54,206 bases of DNA from an uncultured Bacteroidota bacterium (GTDB taxonomy: Bacteria; Bacteroidota; Bacteroidia; Bacteroidales; UBA12077). Made by a program: the position numbers and the translations under genes. The DNA is taken from the NCBI GenBank assembly GCA_913055635.1, contig CAJXLK010000032.1:1-54206 (forward strand), in the 5' to 3' direction. This document shows, one piece after another, positions 16,946-26,800 of this stretch. Under the pieces are notes generated by a model, which searched no databases, was not told the origin of the DNA, and was given only the letters and a program-made list of their open reading frames with translations. Every line of letters begins with the position of its first letter. Position 1 is the stretch's first letter.

Positions 16946-18277
16946 TTAGACTGAATCTAAATGGTCCTGTCGGAAGCGTTGCAGTCGCTGTTGTAATTGA
17001 TCCATCTGATCTTTCCCCACCTGGGAAACACAGGCCCTGAGGCCTTCCGTGCGTTCACTGCCGGTTATATCCAGGGTGATGGCACTGATGCCATAGTAAA
17101 TCAGCCGCTCCAGAAGCTCTCTGCCCTCCATGCCCGGGAAGGAAAACGTAAAATAGAAACCGTCAGCCAGCGGTTTGTCCTCATCCCGGTCATAAACCAG
17201 GTTAAAGCCGTTTTCCTGAAGCAGTTCCTTCATCATCCTTGCCCGTTCTGCATAGGGGCGTACATCTTCCACAAAATTGCGTTTGCCCTCATTAACAGAT
17301 TTCAATGCCTTCAGCAGACCATACTGGGCTGAATGATTGGTTCCGGCCGACAGGGTATAGAGGGCTCCATAGACCATGGAATAGCCGAAACCTTCATTGG
17401 GGTAGAATTCCCTGAGTTTCGGGAATTGGCGCTCGAAAAGCCCGTTGGAGATGGCCAGCATGCCGATGCGTTCTCCGGCCAAACTGAAGGATTTGGAACT
17501 GGAGATCATCAACATGTAGTTGTCGGTGTAATGAGCTACCGATGGCTGATAGGGGGGCTCTCCCGGCTGTGAAATGTCCCGGCGAAAATCCATGCCAAAG
17601 TAAGCCAGATCTTCCAGAACGATCACATCATATCGATCGGCCAATTCTCCGATGATCTGCAACTCTTTTTCGGTCAAGCAGATCCAGGAGGGATTGTTGG
17701 GATTGGAATACAACAGGGTGGAGATGTGGCCCTGACTTAAATGAGCTTCCAGCTTTTCCCGGAGCTGCTCGCCCCGATAGTTGTAAACATCAAAGCTCTC
17801 ATACTTCATGCCAAGGACTTTATGCTGTTGCTTTTGAACCGGAAATCCCGGGTCGATGAACAGGGTGGTGTCTTTGGCCGGGTCGCGCCGGCCTGCAACC
17901 AGAAAGGAGGCAAAGGCCGCCTGCATCGCCCCTACCGTCGGAAGACATCCCCTGGGATCAACATCAATATGGATGAAATTCTTGATGAAACGCGAGATTT
18001 CATTTTTTAAGGGTTTAATGCCTTCAATCATGGGGTATTTTGATGCCACCCCGTTTTGCAGGGCTTCTATCTCTCCCTCAATGGCTTCCTGTGGAGGCTC
18101 CAGCCCGGGAACACCCATCTCCATGCGGATGTAACGTGTGCCTGTGGCTTTTTCAATCTCATTGACCAGGGCAACAATCTCCCTGATCGAGGCCGTCCCG
18201 ATTTGTTCGATGCCACTCTGCTGCATCTTTTGGTCAACGATCTGAGGGTCTATAGGAGTGGAAGGGTTGGTGCTCAT
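16946..18277 (-). CDS. class I/II pyridoxal-phosphate aminotransferase
   Basis: The protein has 443 residues with the fold-type I layout. MGVPGLEPP is near residue 54 and YPMIEGIKPLKNEISRF is near 81. SNPNNPS has the cofactor-contacting asparagine at about 195, LEDLAYFGMDF the aspartate at 223, and SSSKSFSLAGERIG the Schiff-base lysine at 262. It would exchange an amino group between an amino acid and a 2-oxoacid. It sits directly upstream of the oxoacid oxidoreductase operon on the same strand, so it could supply that enzyme's substrate. The preferred amino acid is not readable from sequence. Confidence 0.88.
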   Translation of the reverse strand: MSTNPSTPIDPQIVDQKMQQSGIEQIGTASIREIVALVNEIEKATGTRYIRMEMGVPGLEPPQEAIEGEIEALQNGVASKYPMIEGIKPLKNEISRFIKNFIHIDVDPRGCLPTVGAMQAAFASFLVAGRRDPAKDTTLFIDPGFPVQKQQHKVLGMKYESFDVYNYRGEQLREKLEAHLSQGHISTLLYSNPNNPSWICLTEKELQIIGELADRYDVIVLEDLAYFGMDFRRDISQPGEPPYQPSVAHYTDNYMLMISSSKSFSLAGERIGMLAISNGLFERQFPKLREFYPNEGFGYSMVYGALYTLSAGTNHSAQYGLLKALKSVNEGKRNFVEDVRPYAERARMMKELLQENGFNLVYDRDEDKPLADGFYFTFSFPGMEGRELLERLIYYGISAITLDITGSERTEGLRACVSQVGKDQMDQLQQRLQRFRQDHLDSV

Positions 18278-18651
18278 AGCAATAGGATTTTGGTTTTTCG
18301 TGTTGTTGGTTTTCGGTGCTTTATCCGGTTAAGATCTTGCTCCATTTTTCTGGTGATAATGGACTCTGTTTTCCTGATAATCCTATGGCCCCCCTTAGTT
18401 GAGGGGCGGTAAATCTGGTTTTCCCTGATCCCTTGGGTTTGCCCCGGCACCAATAAACCACCCCATCATTGAGGTGATCCTCCCGGAGGCATGAAAAAAA
18501 GCCACAAAACGGGCAGCCATATATCCTGCGAAATGCTCCATCAATCGGCAACTCCTGCCAGCTGAAGCGGGAAAAACGCTGGATGGCTCGTTTTGTGGTT
18601 TCTGTTGCTCCCAAAGATGGGATCTCATGAGCGCTTAATTAGAATAGCGTT
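18278..18651. other. intergenic region with weak open frames only
   Basis: Two overlapping open frames of under 100 codons exist on the minus strand. Neither shows a signal peptide, domain or convincing codon pattern, and they overlap each other in different frames. The region should hold the promoter of the aminotransferase gene. A decayed gene cannot be excluded. Confidence 0.4.
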
Positions 18652-19182
18652 TTACTGGTTAAACTCCCCCAGGATTTGATCGACCCAGTTTTTTACCCTC
18701 TCATCGGTGCGTTCAGGTTCATAGTCTTCGTCAATGGGGAGTCCAACAAATTTACCGTTGTAAATGCCTTGTGATTCTTCGAATTCGTACTCTGATGGAT
18801 CAACATGTCCAATGATCCGACAATTCTTATTCTGAAGGATCTCATAGAGCATGCCCAGGGCATCCACAAAATGGCGTGGGTAAGTCACATGGTCGCCGAG
18901 GCTGAACATGGCCACGGTTTTACCCTCCAGTTCGGCCTTGTCCAGCTCAGGACGGAACCGGTCCCAGTCGCTGCGGGTGGTGTACCCGTCCCATGTTTCC
19001 TTGCCAATGGTGGAGACACCAAAAATTAAATGATGATATTTTTTTAGATCTTCCGCCGTGGCGTCTTTGACCGGGATCAGGTCTACACGGTCCGTTCCGA
19101 TCTGGCTGGCCACTTTTTGGGCCACTTTTTCGGTGGAGGAAGCTTTTGCCGGTCCGTAGAATAAGCCGATTGTATCGTTCAT
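18652..19182 (-). CDS. flavodoxin
   Basis: The protein has 176 residues, a long-chain flavodoxin with FMN as cofactor. The phosphate loop is in GLFYGPAKASSTEKVA, where the usual GSxTGNT is replaced by GPAKASST. The first flavin loop is FGVSTIGKETWDGYT and the second is MFSLGDHVTYPRHFVDALG. LPIDEDYEPERTDERVKNWV is the usual long-chain C-terminus. It can replace ferredoxin as electron carrier and so may take electrons from the neighbouring 2-oxoacid oxidoreductase, notably when iron is scarce. It is 57 bp downstream of the Mpv17-like gene on the same strand. Confidence 0.92.
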   Translation of the reverse strand: MNDTIGLFYGPAKASSTEKVAQKVASQIGTDRVDLIPVKDATAEDLKKYHHLIFGVSTIGKETWDGYTTRSDWDRFRPELDKAELEGKTVAMFSLGDHVTYPRHFVDALGMLYEILQNKNCRIIGHVDPSEYEFEESQGIYNGKFVGLPIDEDYEPERTDERVKNWVDQILGEFNQ

Positions 19183-19239
19183 AATTGCCCGTTTTTAAGT
19201 TTGCTATGCAATAAATACGTTCTTTCTACAAATATAACA

Positions 19240-19932
19240 TTATTTTTTGCTTTTCAGGCTGGCTACGGCCAGTAATACCCCCAGGACAATGCCCAGGACA
19301 GCGGCAAATAATACCCTGGCATGGGCCGGCAGCATGAAGGTAATGGTATGGGCCGGGATCCAGAAAAGCGGAATGGTCTTTTTAAAGACAAAGTTCCATT
19401 GGACTGACCAGTCGAGGCGGGGAAAAATTTGAGCAAAGGCGATGGGCCTTAAAAAGCCTTTCAGGGTACCGCCGTTCCAGATGATGTGGGTATCGGTGAT
19501 CTTATGGAAGGTCATAAAAACAGGGGCAAAGATCAGGTTCATGGCCACACTGGTAGCGAAGGCCGTGGCCAGTTTGGTCAGGGTGAAATCCCCTGATAAA
19601 GCACCTACAGCACCTTCCATGCCCAGGTATTCAAGGACAGCTGGTGTCCCGGTGGCAAAGATGATAAAGGCCATTTTAATGGTTATCCCGATCAAACCCC
19701 ATACAATGGCCCGGGGAAGCAAGCCGAACCCCCGCCGGTGATAAAGGCCCTCCCGGATGCGCAGGGCAATGACCTCACCTAAGGTGGCCAGAATGGCAAA
19801 TTTAACGAAACTGGCCAGGATGCCGTGGCTCTTATTGATGGCATCATAGGTTTGATAAACAGGCTCAAAAACAAAGAAAGGAATGAAAAAGAGGACCAGA
19901 GCGATTAGAAAAATGAGGTCTTTTTGTTTCAT
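19240..19932 (-). CDS. membrane protein resembling the Mpv17/PMP22 family
   Basis: The protein has 230 residues with about six hydrophobic segments. The C-terminal part FVFKKTIPLFWIPAHTITFM followed by LPAHARVLFAAVLGI follows the Mpv17/PMP22 pattern (W or K..P..W.P...F.LP...R). Those proteins are small channels or envelope proteins of eukaryotic organelles with some bacterial relatives. The assignment is by pattern only. It lies between the 50-residue membrane peptide gene and the flavodoxin gene on the same strand. No role in the fermentation module can be shown. Confidence 0.65.
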   Translation of the reverse strand: MKQKDLIFLIALVLFFIPFFVFEPVYQTYDAINKSHGILASFVKFAILATLGEVIALRIREGLYHRRGFGLLPRAIVWGLIGITIKMAFIIFATGTPAVLEYLGMEGAVGALSGDFTLTKLATAFATSVAMNLIFAPVFMTFHKITDTHIIWNGGTLKGFLRPIAFAQIFPRLDWSVQWNFVFKKTIPLFWIPAHTITFMLPAHARVLFAAVLGIVLGVLLAVASLKSKK

Positions 19933-20087
19933 GTAGGAAGCGTTTGGTATGGGGTGTCATTATTAAGCAGGCAACTTAACATCTGCCAGCCATATGTGAA
20001 TGTTTGTGGTTCTCGGATAGACCAGAAAAAACAATGGGATAGCCCCCATTTAGGTCTTTTTTGGCATGAATGGGACCACCCGGGGCA

Positions 20088-20240
20088 TCATTCACGGGTG
20101 AACCATTGTTCAATGCTGAAGGCTCTCCAGCCATGGACAAAGCCTTGTTTAACAGTTTGCCATTTGATCATGACAGCTACCAGGGCAATGGCCAGGAGCA
20201 CGATCATGAGTTTTTCCGAACGGCTGAATTTTTTCTTCAC
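20088..20240 (-). CDS. 50-residue single-pass membrane peptide
   Basis: A GTG at 20240 starts a short frame that ends at 20088. The product has a basic head (MKKKFSRSEK), one hydrophobic helix (LMIVLLAIALVAVMI), and a tail with three tryptophans and several basic residues (KWQTVKQGFVHGWRAF and on). It starts 32 bp after the stop of the acyl-CoA synthetase gene, on the same strand. The charge and helix layout is that of a real inner-membrane peptide with the N-terminus inside. The GTG start is the only good one. I know no named family for it. Confidence 0.6.
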   Translation of the reverse strand: MKKKFSRSEKLMIVLLAIALVAVMIKWQTVKQGFVHGWRAFSIEQWFTRE

Positions 20241-20272
20241 AGACCTTTTTTTATGATGGTTTACCGATGGAC

Positions 20273-22333
20273 TTATTGATGTTCGATTCGTATGCGGGCA
20301 TCCACGGCAACGACCTGTTGTGGATTGCCGAGCAGCGGGTTGAGGTCCATTTCGGCTATTTCCGGTGCTGCTGCGACCAGTGCTGAGATCCGGGTAATGG
20401 TCTCGGCGAAGGCTTGTTGGTCGACCCCTTCCTGTCCGCGGGTGCCTTTGATGATGCCATAGCTTTGCAGGCTTTGGATCATCTTGAGGGCTTCTTTTTG
20501 GCCGATGGGGGCCAGCCCGGATGCGACGTCGCGCAAGACTTCGATAAAGATGCCGCCCAATCCGCACATGACCATGTGGCCGAAAGGATCTTCGCGTTTG
20601 GCACCAATGAACAATTCGGTGCCCTTGAGCATGGGTTGAATCAGAATGCCGGTGGTGTCTTTGATCTGCATCATGCGGTTAAATTCGCGGCGCACGGTTT
20701 GTTCATCCTTTACCTCCAGGGCCACCCCGCCCACATCTGATTTGTGGACCGGCCCCACTACTTTCATCACCACCGGCAGGCCAAGGCGCTTGGCTTCCTG
20801 AACGGCCTGATCTTCCTGGTTCACCACCGCTTCGCCGGCGCGTTGCACCCCGGCGGCATCGAGCAACTGCTGAACCTGCCGCGGGTCCAGGTAATCCTGG
20901 GGGGCCTGCTCTACAATGGAGCGAATCTGCTGATGGTCAACTTCCGGCACATCAGACGTCTCATCCCCAGGAGCCGGGGTGTTGTAAACACGGGTCAGGG
21001 CCTTGCCAAAAAGCACCTCATCGGGAAAACTGATCCGTCCCTTGCTGATGAAATGTGCAATCTCGTCTTTGACATTGACGACGCTGGGTAAGATCGGAAA
21101 AATAGGCTTTTTGGCCTGCTTCATCTTTTCATCCAGCAAATCGTATACCTGATAGACGGGGAAAAGACCGGGACTTCCGAATATAACAGCCATTCCGTCT
21201 ATATGGTCAAATTTTTGGTCGCAATAATCAATGATTTTTCCCAGTTGTTCGGCGGTTCCTGTGGCCAGGAAATCGATGGGGTTGGATACCGACGATCCGG
21301 GGAACAGTTCCTCCAGCAATTCCTTGCTGGCCGGGCCCTCAATAGGGGGGATGTCCATCCCGTTATTGGACAGCACATCGGTCAGCATCACGGCCGGGCC
21401 ACCGGCATGGGTGATGATGGCCATGTTTTTGCCCTGAAGGGGGGGGTGCATGAAAACCGAGGCCACTGTGGTGAGCTCTTCCCTGCCATGGCAACGGACA
21501 ATGCCGGCTTTTCTGAACAGGGCATCGACCGTAGCATCTGAGCTGGAAAGCGCCCCGGTATGCGATGAGGCTGCCCGGCTGCCTGCCTCTGAGCCGCCTG
21601 CCTTGACCGCCGCAATGCGGCAACCCTTTCGAATGAGCGAGGCCGCATGCTTGAGCAGCATCTGCGGCTTCTCAATGCTTTCAATGTACAACAGCTTAAT
21701 CCGGGAACTGTGCTGAGGGTCAAACTGCTCATCCATGTTCTTGAGTACCTCTTCAACGCCCATCTGGGCACTGTTGCCGACCGAATACACACTGGAAAAA
21801 GTCAGCCCCTTAGGCATGCCCGATTCCATGATGAATACCGCCGTGGCCCCTGATCCTGAAACCAAATCCACCCCGGCCGGGTCCAGCTTTGGAATGGGCG
21901 TGGTAAATACCCCCTGGTAATGCTGGTTGAGCACCCCAATGCAGTTCGGCCCGATCAGGGCACCATCTACTTTATTGACCTGTTCAACCACCTGCTGCTC
22001 CAATTTGGCCCCTTCTTTACTCTCTTCACTGAAACCGGCCGAAAGAATGATGAACGCCCGCGTATCCTTCTCTTCTGTCAATACCCTGACCGCCTCGGGA
22101 CAAAGCGGTGCTGCTATGGCCATGACCGCCAGATCTACCTGAGGCAAATCCTCAGGATCCCGGTAGCTCTTTATGCCTTGTACCTCCTCATCTTTGGGGT
22201 TGACCACATAAAGATCTCCCTCGAAGCCTCCGTCCAAAAGATTCTTTAAGACTTTGCCTCCGGGTTTCTGCAGGTTGTTGGAACCTCCTACTACGACGAT
22301 GCTCTTCGGATTAAGCAGTTGACGGTTGATCAT
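20273..22333 (-). CDS. ADP-forming acyl-CoA synthetase (acetate-CoA ligase type), fused alpha and beta parts
   Basis: The protein has 686 residues. Part 1 is a CoA-binding Rossmann domain (NPKSIVVVGGSNNLQKPGGK). Next come the succinyl-CoA-ligase-like domains, with the phospho-histidine H258 in RAASSHTGALSSSD. Then, from about 475, an ATP-grasp domain (KRLGLPVVMKVVGPVHKSD, GVALEVKD and LFIGAKRED). It converts acyl-CoA, ADP and phosphate to the free acid, CoA and ATP, giving fermentative ATP. The N-to-C order alpha then beta is that of bacterial and archaeal one-chain enzymes. It is the natural last step after the 2-oxoacid oxidoreductase found 4 kb downstream. Two palindromes lie just before the start. 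Confidence 0.9.
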   Translation of the reverse strand: MINRQLLNPKSIVVVGGSNNLQKPGGKVLKNLLDGGFEGDLYVVNPKDEEVQGIKSYRDPEDLPQVDLAVMAIAAPLCPEAVRVLTEEKDTRAFIILSAGFSEESKEGAKLEQQVVEQVNKVDGALIGPNCIGVLNQHYQGVFTTPIPKLDPAGVDLVSGSGATAVFIMESGMPKGLTFSSVYSVGNSAQMGVEEVLKNMDEQFDPQHSSRIKLLYIESIEKPQMLLKHAASLIRKGCRIAAVKAGGSEAGSRAASSHTGALSSSDATVDALFRKAGIVRCHGREELTTVASVFMHPPLQGKNMAIITHAGGPAVMLTDVLSNNGMDIPPIEGPASKELLEELFPGSSVSNPIDFLATGTAEQLGKIIDYCDQKFDHIDGMAVIFGSPGLFPVYQVYDLLDEKMKQAKKPIFPILPSVVNVKDEIAHFISKGRISFPDEVLFGKALTRVYNTPAPGDETSDVPEVDHQQIRSIVEQAPQDYLDPRQVQQLLDAAGVQRAGEAVVNQEDQAVQEAKRLGLPVVMKVVGPVHKSDVGGVALEVKDEQTVRREFNRMMQIKDTTGILIQPMLKGTELFIGAKREDPFGHMVMCGLGGIFIEVLRDVASGLAPIGQKEALKMIQSLQSYGIIKGTRGQEGVDQQAFAETITRISALVAAAPEIAEMDLNPLLGNPQQVVAVDARIRIEHQ

Positions 22334-22363
22334 GCCTTATGTTTTTTTGGTTTTCCTGTAATT

Positions 22364-22411
22364 TTACAAATGTAATGAATCGAATTTGTTAAAATTCTTA
22401 CAAATTGTAAG
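22364..22411. promoter_or_regulatory. pair of TTACAA...TTGTAA palindromes before the acyl-CoA synthetase gene
   Basis: Site 1 is TTACAAATGTAA (22364-22375, perfect 5-bp arms). Site 2 is CTTACAAATTGTAAG (22397-22411, perfect 7-bp arms about one base). Centres are about 35 bp apart and lie 35-70 bp upstream of the ATG at 22333. They share the TTACAAAT core, so they look like two operators for one dimeric regulator. The regulator is not identified. Confidence 0.6.
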
Positions 22412-22620
22412 GCTTTTTGCCGGATGTGTATAGTGAATGGGGTTGCTTCAATTGTTAAAAAAGTTGTTGGCCAACTTATAATTTATCAGGGAATCAAATG
22501 CAAAATTTTTCATGATTTAAGTCATCCTGACTTCATGCCCCTTTCTAAAAGAAATCCATCCCTTGTGTTGCAAATTTTATTAGAAAGGCCGTTCATTCAC
22601 CCTTCAGCATGATCCTGAAC

Positions 22621-23658
22621 TTAAGGGTTTCCGGGTGAAGATCGGGTTGAATCGCGAATGATCAACTCACTGTCGAGTAGTTTGGTGATGGGTTGATCGT
22701 CCTGGGCATTGCCTTCATTGTTGATCCGGTTGAGCAACAGTTGGGCCGCTTCGGTACCCATCAGATAGCCCTTTTGGTCGATGGTGGTCAGGGCCGGATC
22801 AGCAAACCTCGAGATCAGCCAATTGGTGAACCCCACCACCGATATATCCTGGGGAATCTGGTAGCCCATGTCCTTGATCATCTTCATCGCCCCCATCGCC
22901 GTCAGGTCGTTGACCGCAAAAATGCCATCCGGCGGCTGGGGCAATTCTAAAAGCTTTTTAATTTCTGAAAGGGCTTTTTCATAAGAATCACAAAAAACGG
23001 TGAGCTCAGGATCAAACGGTTTATTGTAGTCTTCCAGCGCCTTTTTGTAACCATTGAAGCGGTTCCTGCCAATGAGCAAATTCAGGGGGCCATATAAATG
23101 GGCAATTCTTTTGCATCCAATCCTGATCAGGTGCTCGGTGGCTTTGTAACCCCCTCCGAAATCATCCACGATGACTTTATCGGTGGAAATCTCTTCAGCG
23201 ATGCGGTCAAAAAAAACAAGCGGCAAACCCACTTCCTGGATGTTTTTGATGTGGTCCAGTTTTTGGGTCTCTTTGGAGATCGACATCAAAATGCCGTCGA
23301 TGTGACTCGACAGTAAGGTTTGAACATTCTTGATTTCCCTTTTGTAAGATTCCTGCGACTGACAAATGATGATGTTGTAGTTCTGTTCATAAAAGATGTC
23401 TTCAATGCCACTAATAACCGAAGAAAAAAAGTGATGAATGATTTCAGGAATGATCACCCCAATGGTTTTGCTTTGATTTTGAAGCAGACTTAAGGCAATC
23501 TTGTTGGGCCGGTAATTGTATTTTCGGGCCATTTCCTTTACCGCCTCGCGCGTTTCGAGATTGATGTCGGGATGATCCTTTAAAGCACGGGACACGGTAG
23601 AAGGAGAGATGTTTAATTTTTTGGCAATATCTTTGATCGTAATCTGGTGCTTTTTCAT
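22621..23658 (-). CDS. LacI-family transcriptional regulator of the alpha-glucan locus
   Basis: The protein has 345 residues. The helix-turn-helix is at about 7-26 (TIKDIAKKLNISPSTVSRAL) and the hinge helix ends near RPNKIALSLLQNQSKTIGVI. A periplasmic-binding-like sugar domain follows (DGILMSISKE, PLVFFDRI, CKRIAHLYGP, GIFAVNDLTAMGAM). It is divergent from susC across 195 bp that contain a LacI-type palindrome only 46 bp before its own start, so it probably controls itself and the susCD genes. In flavobacteria a LacI regulator takes the place of SusR for maltodextrin loci; by analogy a malto-oligosaccharide or a phosphorylated product may be the signal. Confidence 0.92.
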   Translation of the reverse strand: MKKHQITIKDIAKKLNISPSTVSRALKDHPDINLETREAVKEMARKYNYRPNKIALSLLQNQSKTIGVIIPEIIHHFFSSVISGIEDIFYEQNYNIIICQSQESYKREIKNVQTLLSSHIDGILMSISKETQKLDHIKNIQEVGLPLVFFDRIAEEISTDKVIVDDFGGGYKATEHLIRIGCKRIAHLYGPLNLLIGRNRFNGYKKALEDYNKPFDPELTVFCDSYEKALSEIKKLLELPQPPDGIFAVNDLTAMGAMKMIKDMGYQIPQDISVVGFTNWLISRFADPALTTIDQKGYLMGTEAAQLLLNRINNEGNAQDDQPITKLLDSELIIRDSTRSSPGNP

Positions 23659-23704
23659 AACAATGGCTGAATCGTTTGATGGGCGTAAATTAGTAAAAAT
23701 TTTG

Positions 23705-23714
23705 CAAACGTTTG
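23705..23714. promoter_or_regulatory. LacI-type operator between lacI and susC
   Basis: CAAACGTTTG is a perfect 10-bp palindrome with the central CG usual for LacI operators. It lies 46 bp before the regulator start and 140 bp before susC. The core AAACGTTT is shared with 43865-43876. Confidence 0.75.
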
Positions 23715-23853
23715 AAATGTTGTGCAGGTTAAAAAAACATTGTATAATCGTTTATTTTTCAGTAAATTTAATGGGTCATAGGAGGGTATATATTTCCCAT
23801 GATTTAACAAATCTTTAATTTTACTCTTAAAACCACTAAATATTTAATGGATT

Positions 23854-26800
23854 ATGAAGATGGAAAAAAATATTATGAGACAAATCTTAATGATGGCCTT
23901 CCTTCTGGTTACTTTACCTGCTTTTTCTCAGCAGACGACCATAAGCGGTAAAGTAACAGATGCTGAGACGGGCGAGCCCTTGCCCGGGGTCAGCATTGTG
24001 GTGGAAGGCACACAAACAGGGACCTCTACGGATGTAGAGGGCAATTATTCATTTCAAGTACCGGAAGATGCCATGTTGGTGTTTTCCTTTGTAGGTTATC
24101 AGACCCAACGCCTTCCGGTAGAAGGACGAACCACCCTCAACGTGGAGTTGCAGCAGCAAGTACAGGAAATGGAGGAAGTGGTGGTGATCGGCTATGGTGA
24201 AGTTAAGAAAGAAGACGCCACCGGGTCGGTCTCGAAGATTTCCACCGAGGACTTCCAGCAAGGGGCCATCACTTCTCCGCAAAAGCTTTTGCAAGGCAAA
24301 GCTGCGGGTGTTCAGATCACCACCAGCGGCGGAGCTCCCGGCAGCGGAACCCAGATCCGCATTCGCGGGGCCTCTTCCCTGACGGCCAGCAGCGATCCAC
24401 TGATTGTTATTGATGGGGTGCCCATGTCGGGCGAAGGCGTCTCGGGCATGCGCAATCCTTTGAATTCGATCAACCCGGCCGATATTGAAAGCATCTCGAT
24501 TCTGAAGGATGCCTCAGCCACGGCCATTTATGGTTCAAGGGCCACCAACGGTGTGATCCAGATTACCACCAAGAGTGGAAAGGCTGATCAGCCTATGCAA
24601 ATCAATTACCAGGGCAAATTATCCCTGAATACCCCCACCGATCAGGTAGATGTGTTGGGGGCTGATCAGTTTTCTTCCATGATCAGCGAGCGCTTTCCCA
24701 AGAGCGATACCCTTTTGGGCCCTACCCGCACCGACTGGCAAGATCAGATATTCCGCAATGCCATTGCCCAGCACCATAACCTGAGCGTTTCCGGAGCCAC
24801 CAACAATTTGCCCTATCGCGTATCTTTGGGCTATTCCGATGAACAGGGCATTCTGAAGACTTCCAACCTGAACCGAACCACCCTGGCTGCCAAACTTACC
24901 CCCACCTTCTTGGATGGCGACCTCGACGTGAATTTTAGTTTGAAAGGGGTACACATCAACAACCGTTTCGCCGATAACGGGGCCATTGGTTCGGCCGTTT
25001 CTTTTGACCCGACACAACCGGTTCATGACCAGGACAGTCCTTATGGCGGTTTCTTTACGTGGACCCAACCCAACGGCGATCCCATCACCATTGCCCCCAG
25101 CAACCCGCTGGCTTTGCTTAAACAACGGGAAGATGAGTCAACTGTGAACCGGGCCATCGGTAACCTGGAACTGCGGTATAATACGCCCTTGCCGGGTTTG
25201 TCGGCTACTTTTAAAGTCGGATACGATTATACCGAAAGCGACGGAACCAACCGCGTAGATCGCAGGGCTTCCTGGGAATACAACCCCAATCCGGATATAA
25301 CCAGCGGTTCGGTCTCCAATTATACCCAGGAGAAAAAACACGAGTTGATGGATTTTTACCTGAATTATCAAAAGGAATTTCCTTCCATCGCCAGTGACAT
25401 CAACGTGATGGCTGGCTATTCCTATGAGCATTTCTGGAATGAAAGCTTTAATGAGTCCATGTCCCTGCCTCCCCTCGCACAGGATTCTGTTCAATGGGGA
25501 GATAAGCGGATTGCTACCCCTAATCAGGTAGATACTACTTCTGCTCCGGACTATTTCACCACTGAGCATTATCTGGTATCTTTCTTCACCCGGATGAATT
25601 ATACCTTCAAGGATCGTTATCTGTTAACCTTTACCCTGCGTCGTGATGGTACCTCCAGGTTCTCAGAAGACAACCGCTGGGGGCTCTTCCCCTCGCTGGC
25701 ACTGGCCTGGCAAATCCATAAGGAGCCTTTCCTTGAAAATGTTGATGCGCTGAACAACCTGAAACTCAGGTTCGGTTATGGCGTGACCGGCCAGCAAAAT
25801 ATCGTTGACAATAACTATCCCTATTACGCCCAGTATACATATTCCACACCCACGGCCATGTACCAGCTGGGCGATGAATTCGTCCGAACCATCCGGCCGG
25901 AAGATTACAATATGTCTTTGAAATGGGAGGAAACCACAACCTACAATGCAGGTATTGAATACGGCCTCTATGACAACCGGTTAACCGGTTCTCTGGACTT
26001 CTATTATAAGAAAACCGAAGATCTGATCAATACCGTACCGGTGGCCGCCGGGACTAATTTCACCAACCGGATCATTTCCAATGTGGGTTCATTGGAAAAC
26101 CGCGGGGTTGAATTCTCCATCACCGGCCGACCCATCTCTCAGGAAGATCTGTTCTGGGAAATTTCTGCCAATGCCTCTTACAATGAAAATGAGATTACCA
26201 AACTGACAACCGTAAACGATCCCGACTATCAGGGCGTTATAACAGGTGGCATTTCAGGCGGGGTAGGCAATCAGATTCAAATTCACAGTGTCGGTCATCC
26301 CCTGAGTTCTTTCTATGTCTACGAACAGGTGTATGATCAGGACGGAGATCCCATCAATGGGGTTTATGTTGACCGCAACGGCGACAACCAAATCACCATC
26401 GACGACCGCTATCGCCTGAAAGACCCTGCCCCGGACGTTTCGGTAGGCTTATCTTCAAGGCTCAATTATAAGAACTGGGATTTCTCGTTCTCGGCAAGGG
26501 CTGAGTTTGGTAAGTATGTTTACAACAACATCAGTTCCGGCCACACCTTTTATGAAGAACGGGTAGGTCCCAACGGATTCCTGCGCAATGCCACCAGCGA
26601 TATCACCGAGATTGGTTTCCAGAATGCGCAGTATCAATCCGATATATATATCGAAAACGGTTCCTTCCTGCGGGTCGATAATATGGAAGTGGGTTATTCT
26701 TTCCAGGAACCTTTTGGAAGCCGTTCCAACCTGAGGGTTTATACCATGGTGGAAAATCCTCTGCTGGTAACCGACTACAGCGGTCTGGATCCGGAGATCC

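Noticed and set aside
18321-18628. Two open frames of 77-97 codons on the minus strand
   Set aside because: They overlap in different frames and show no domain, signal or plausible start context.
22621-22680. Possible frameshift at the end of the LacI gene
   Set aside because: The reading frame is complete and ends normally with a plausible C-terminus.
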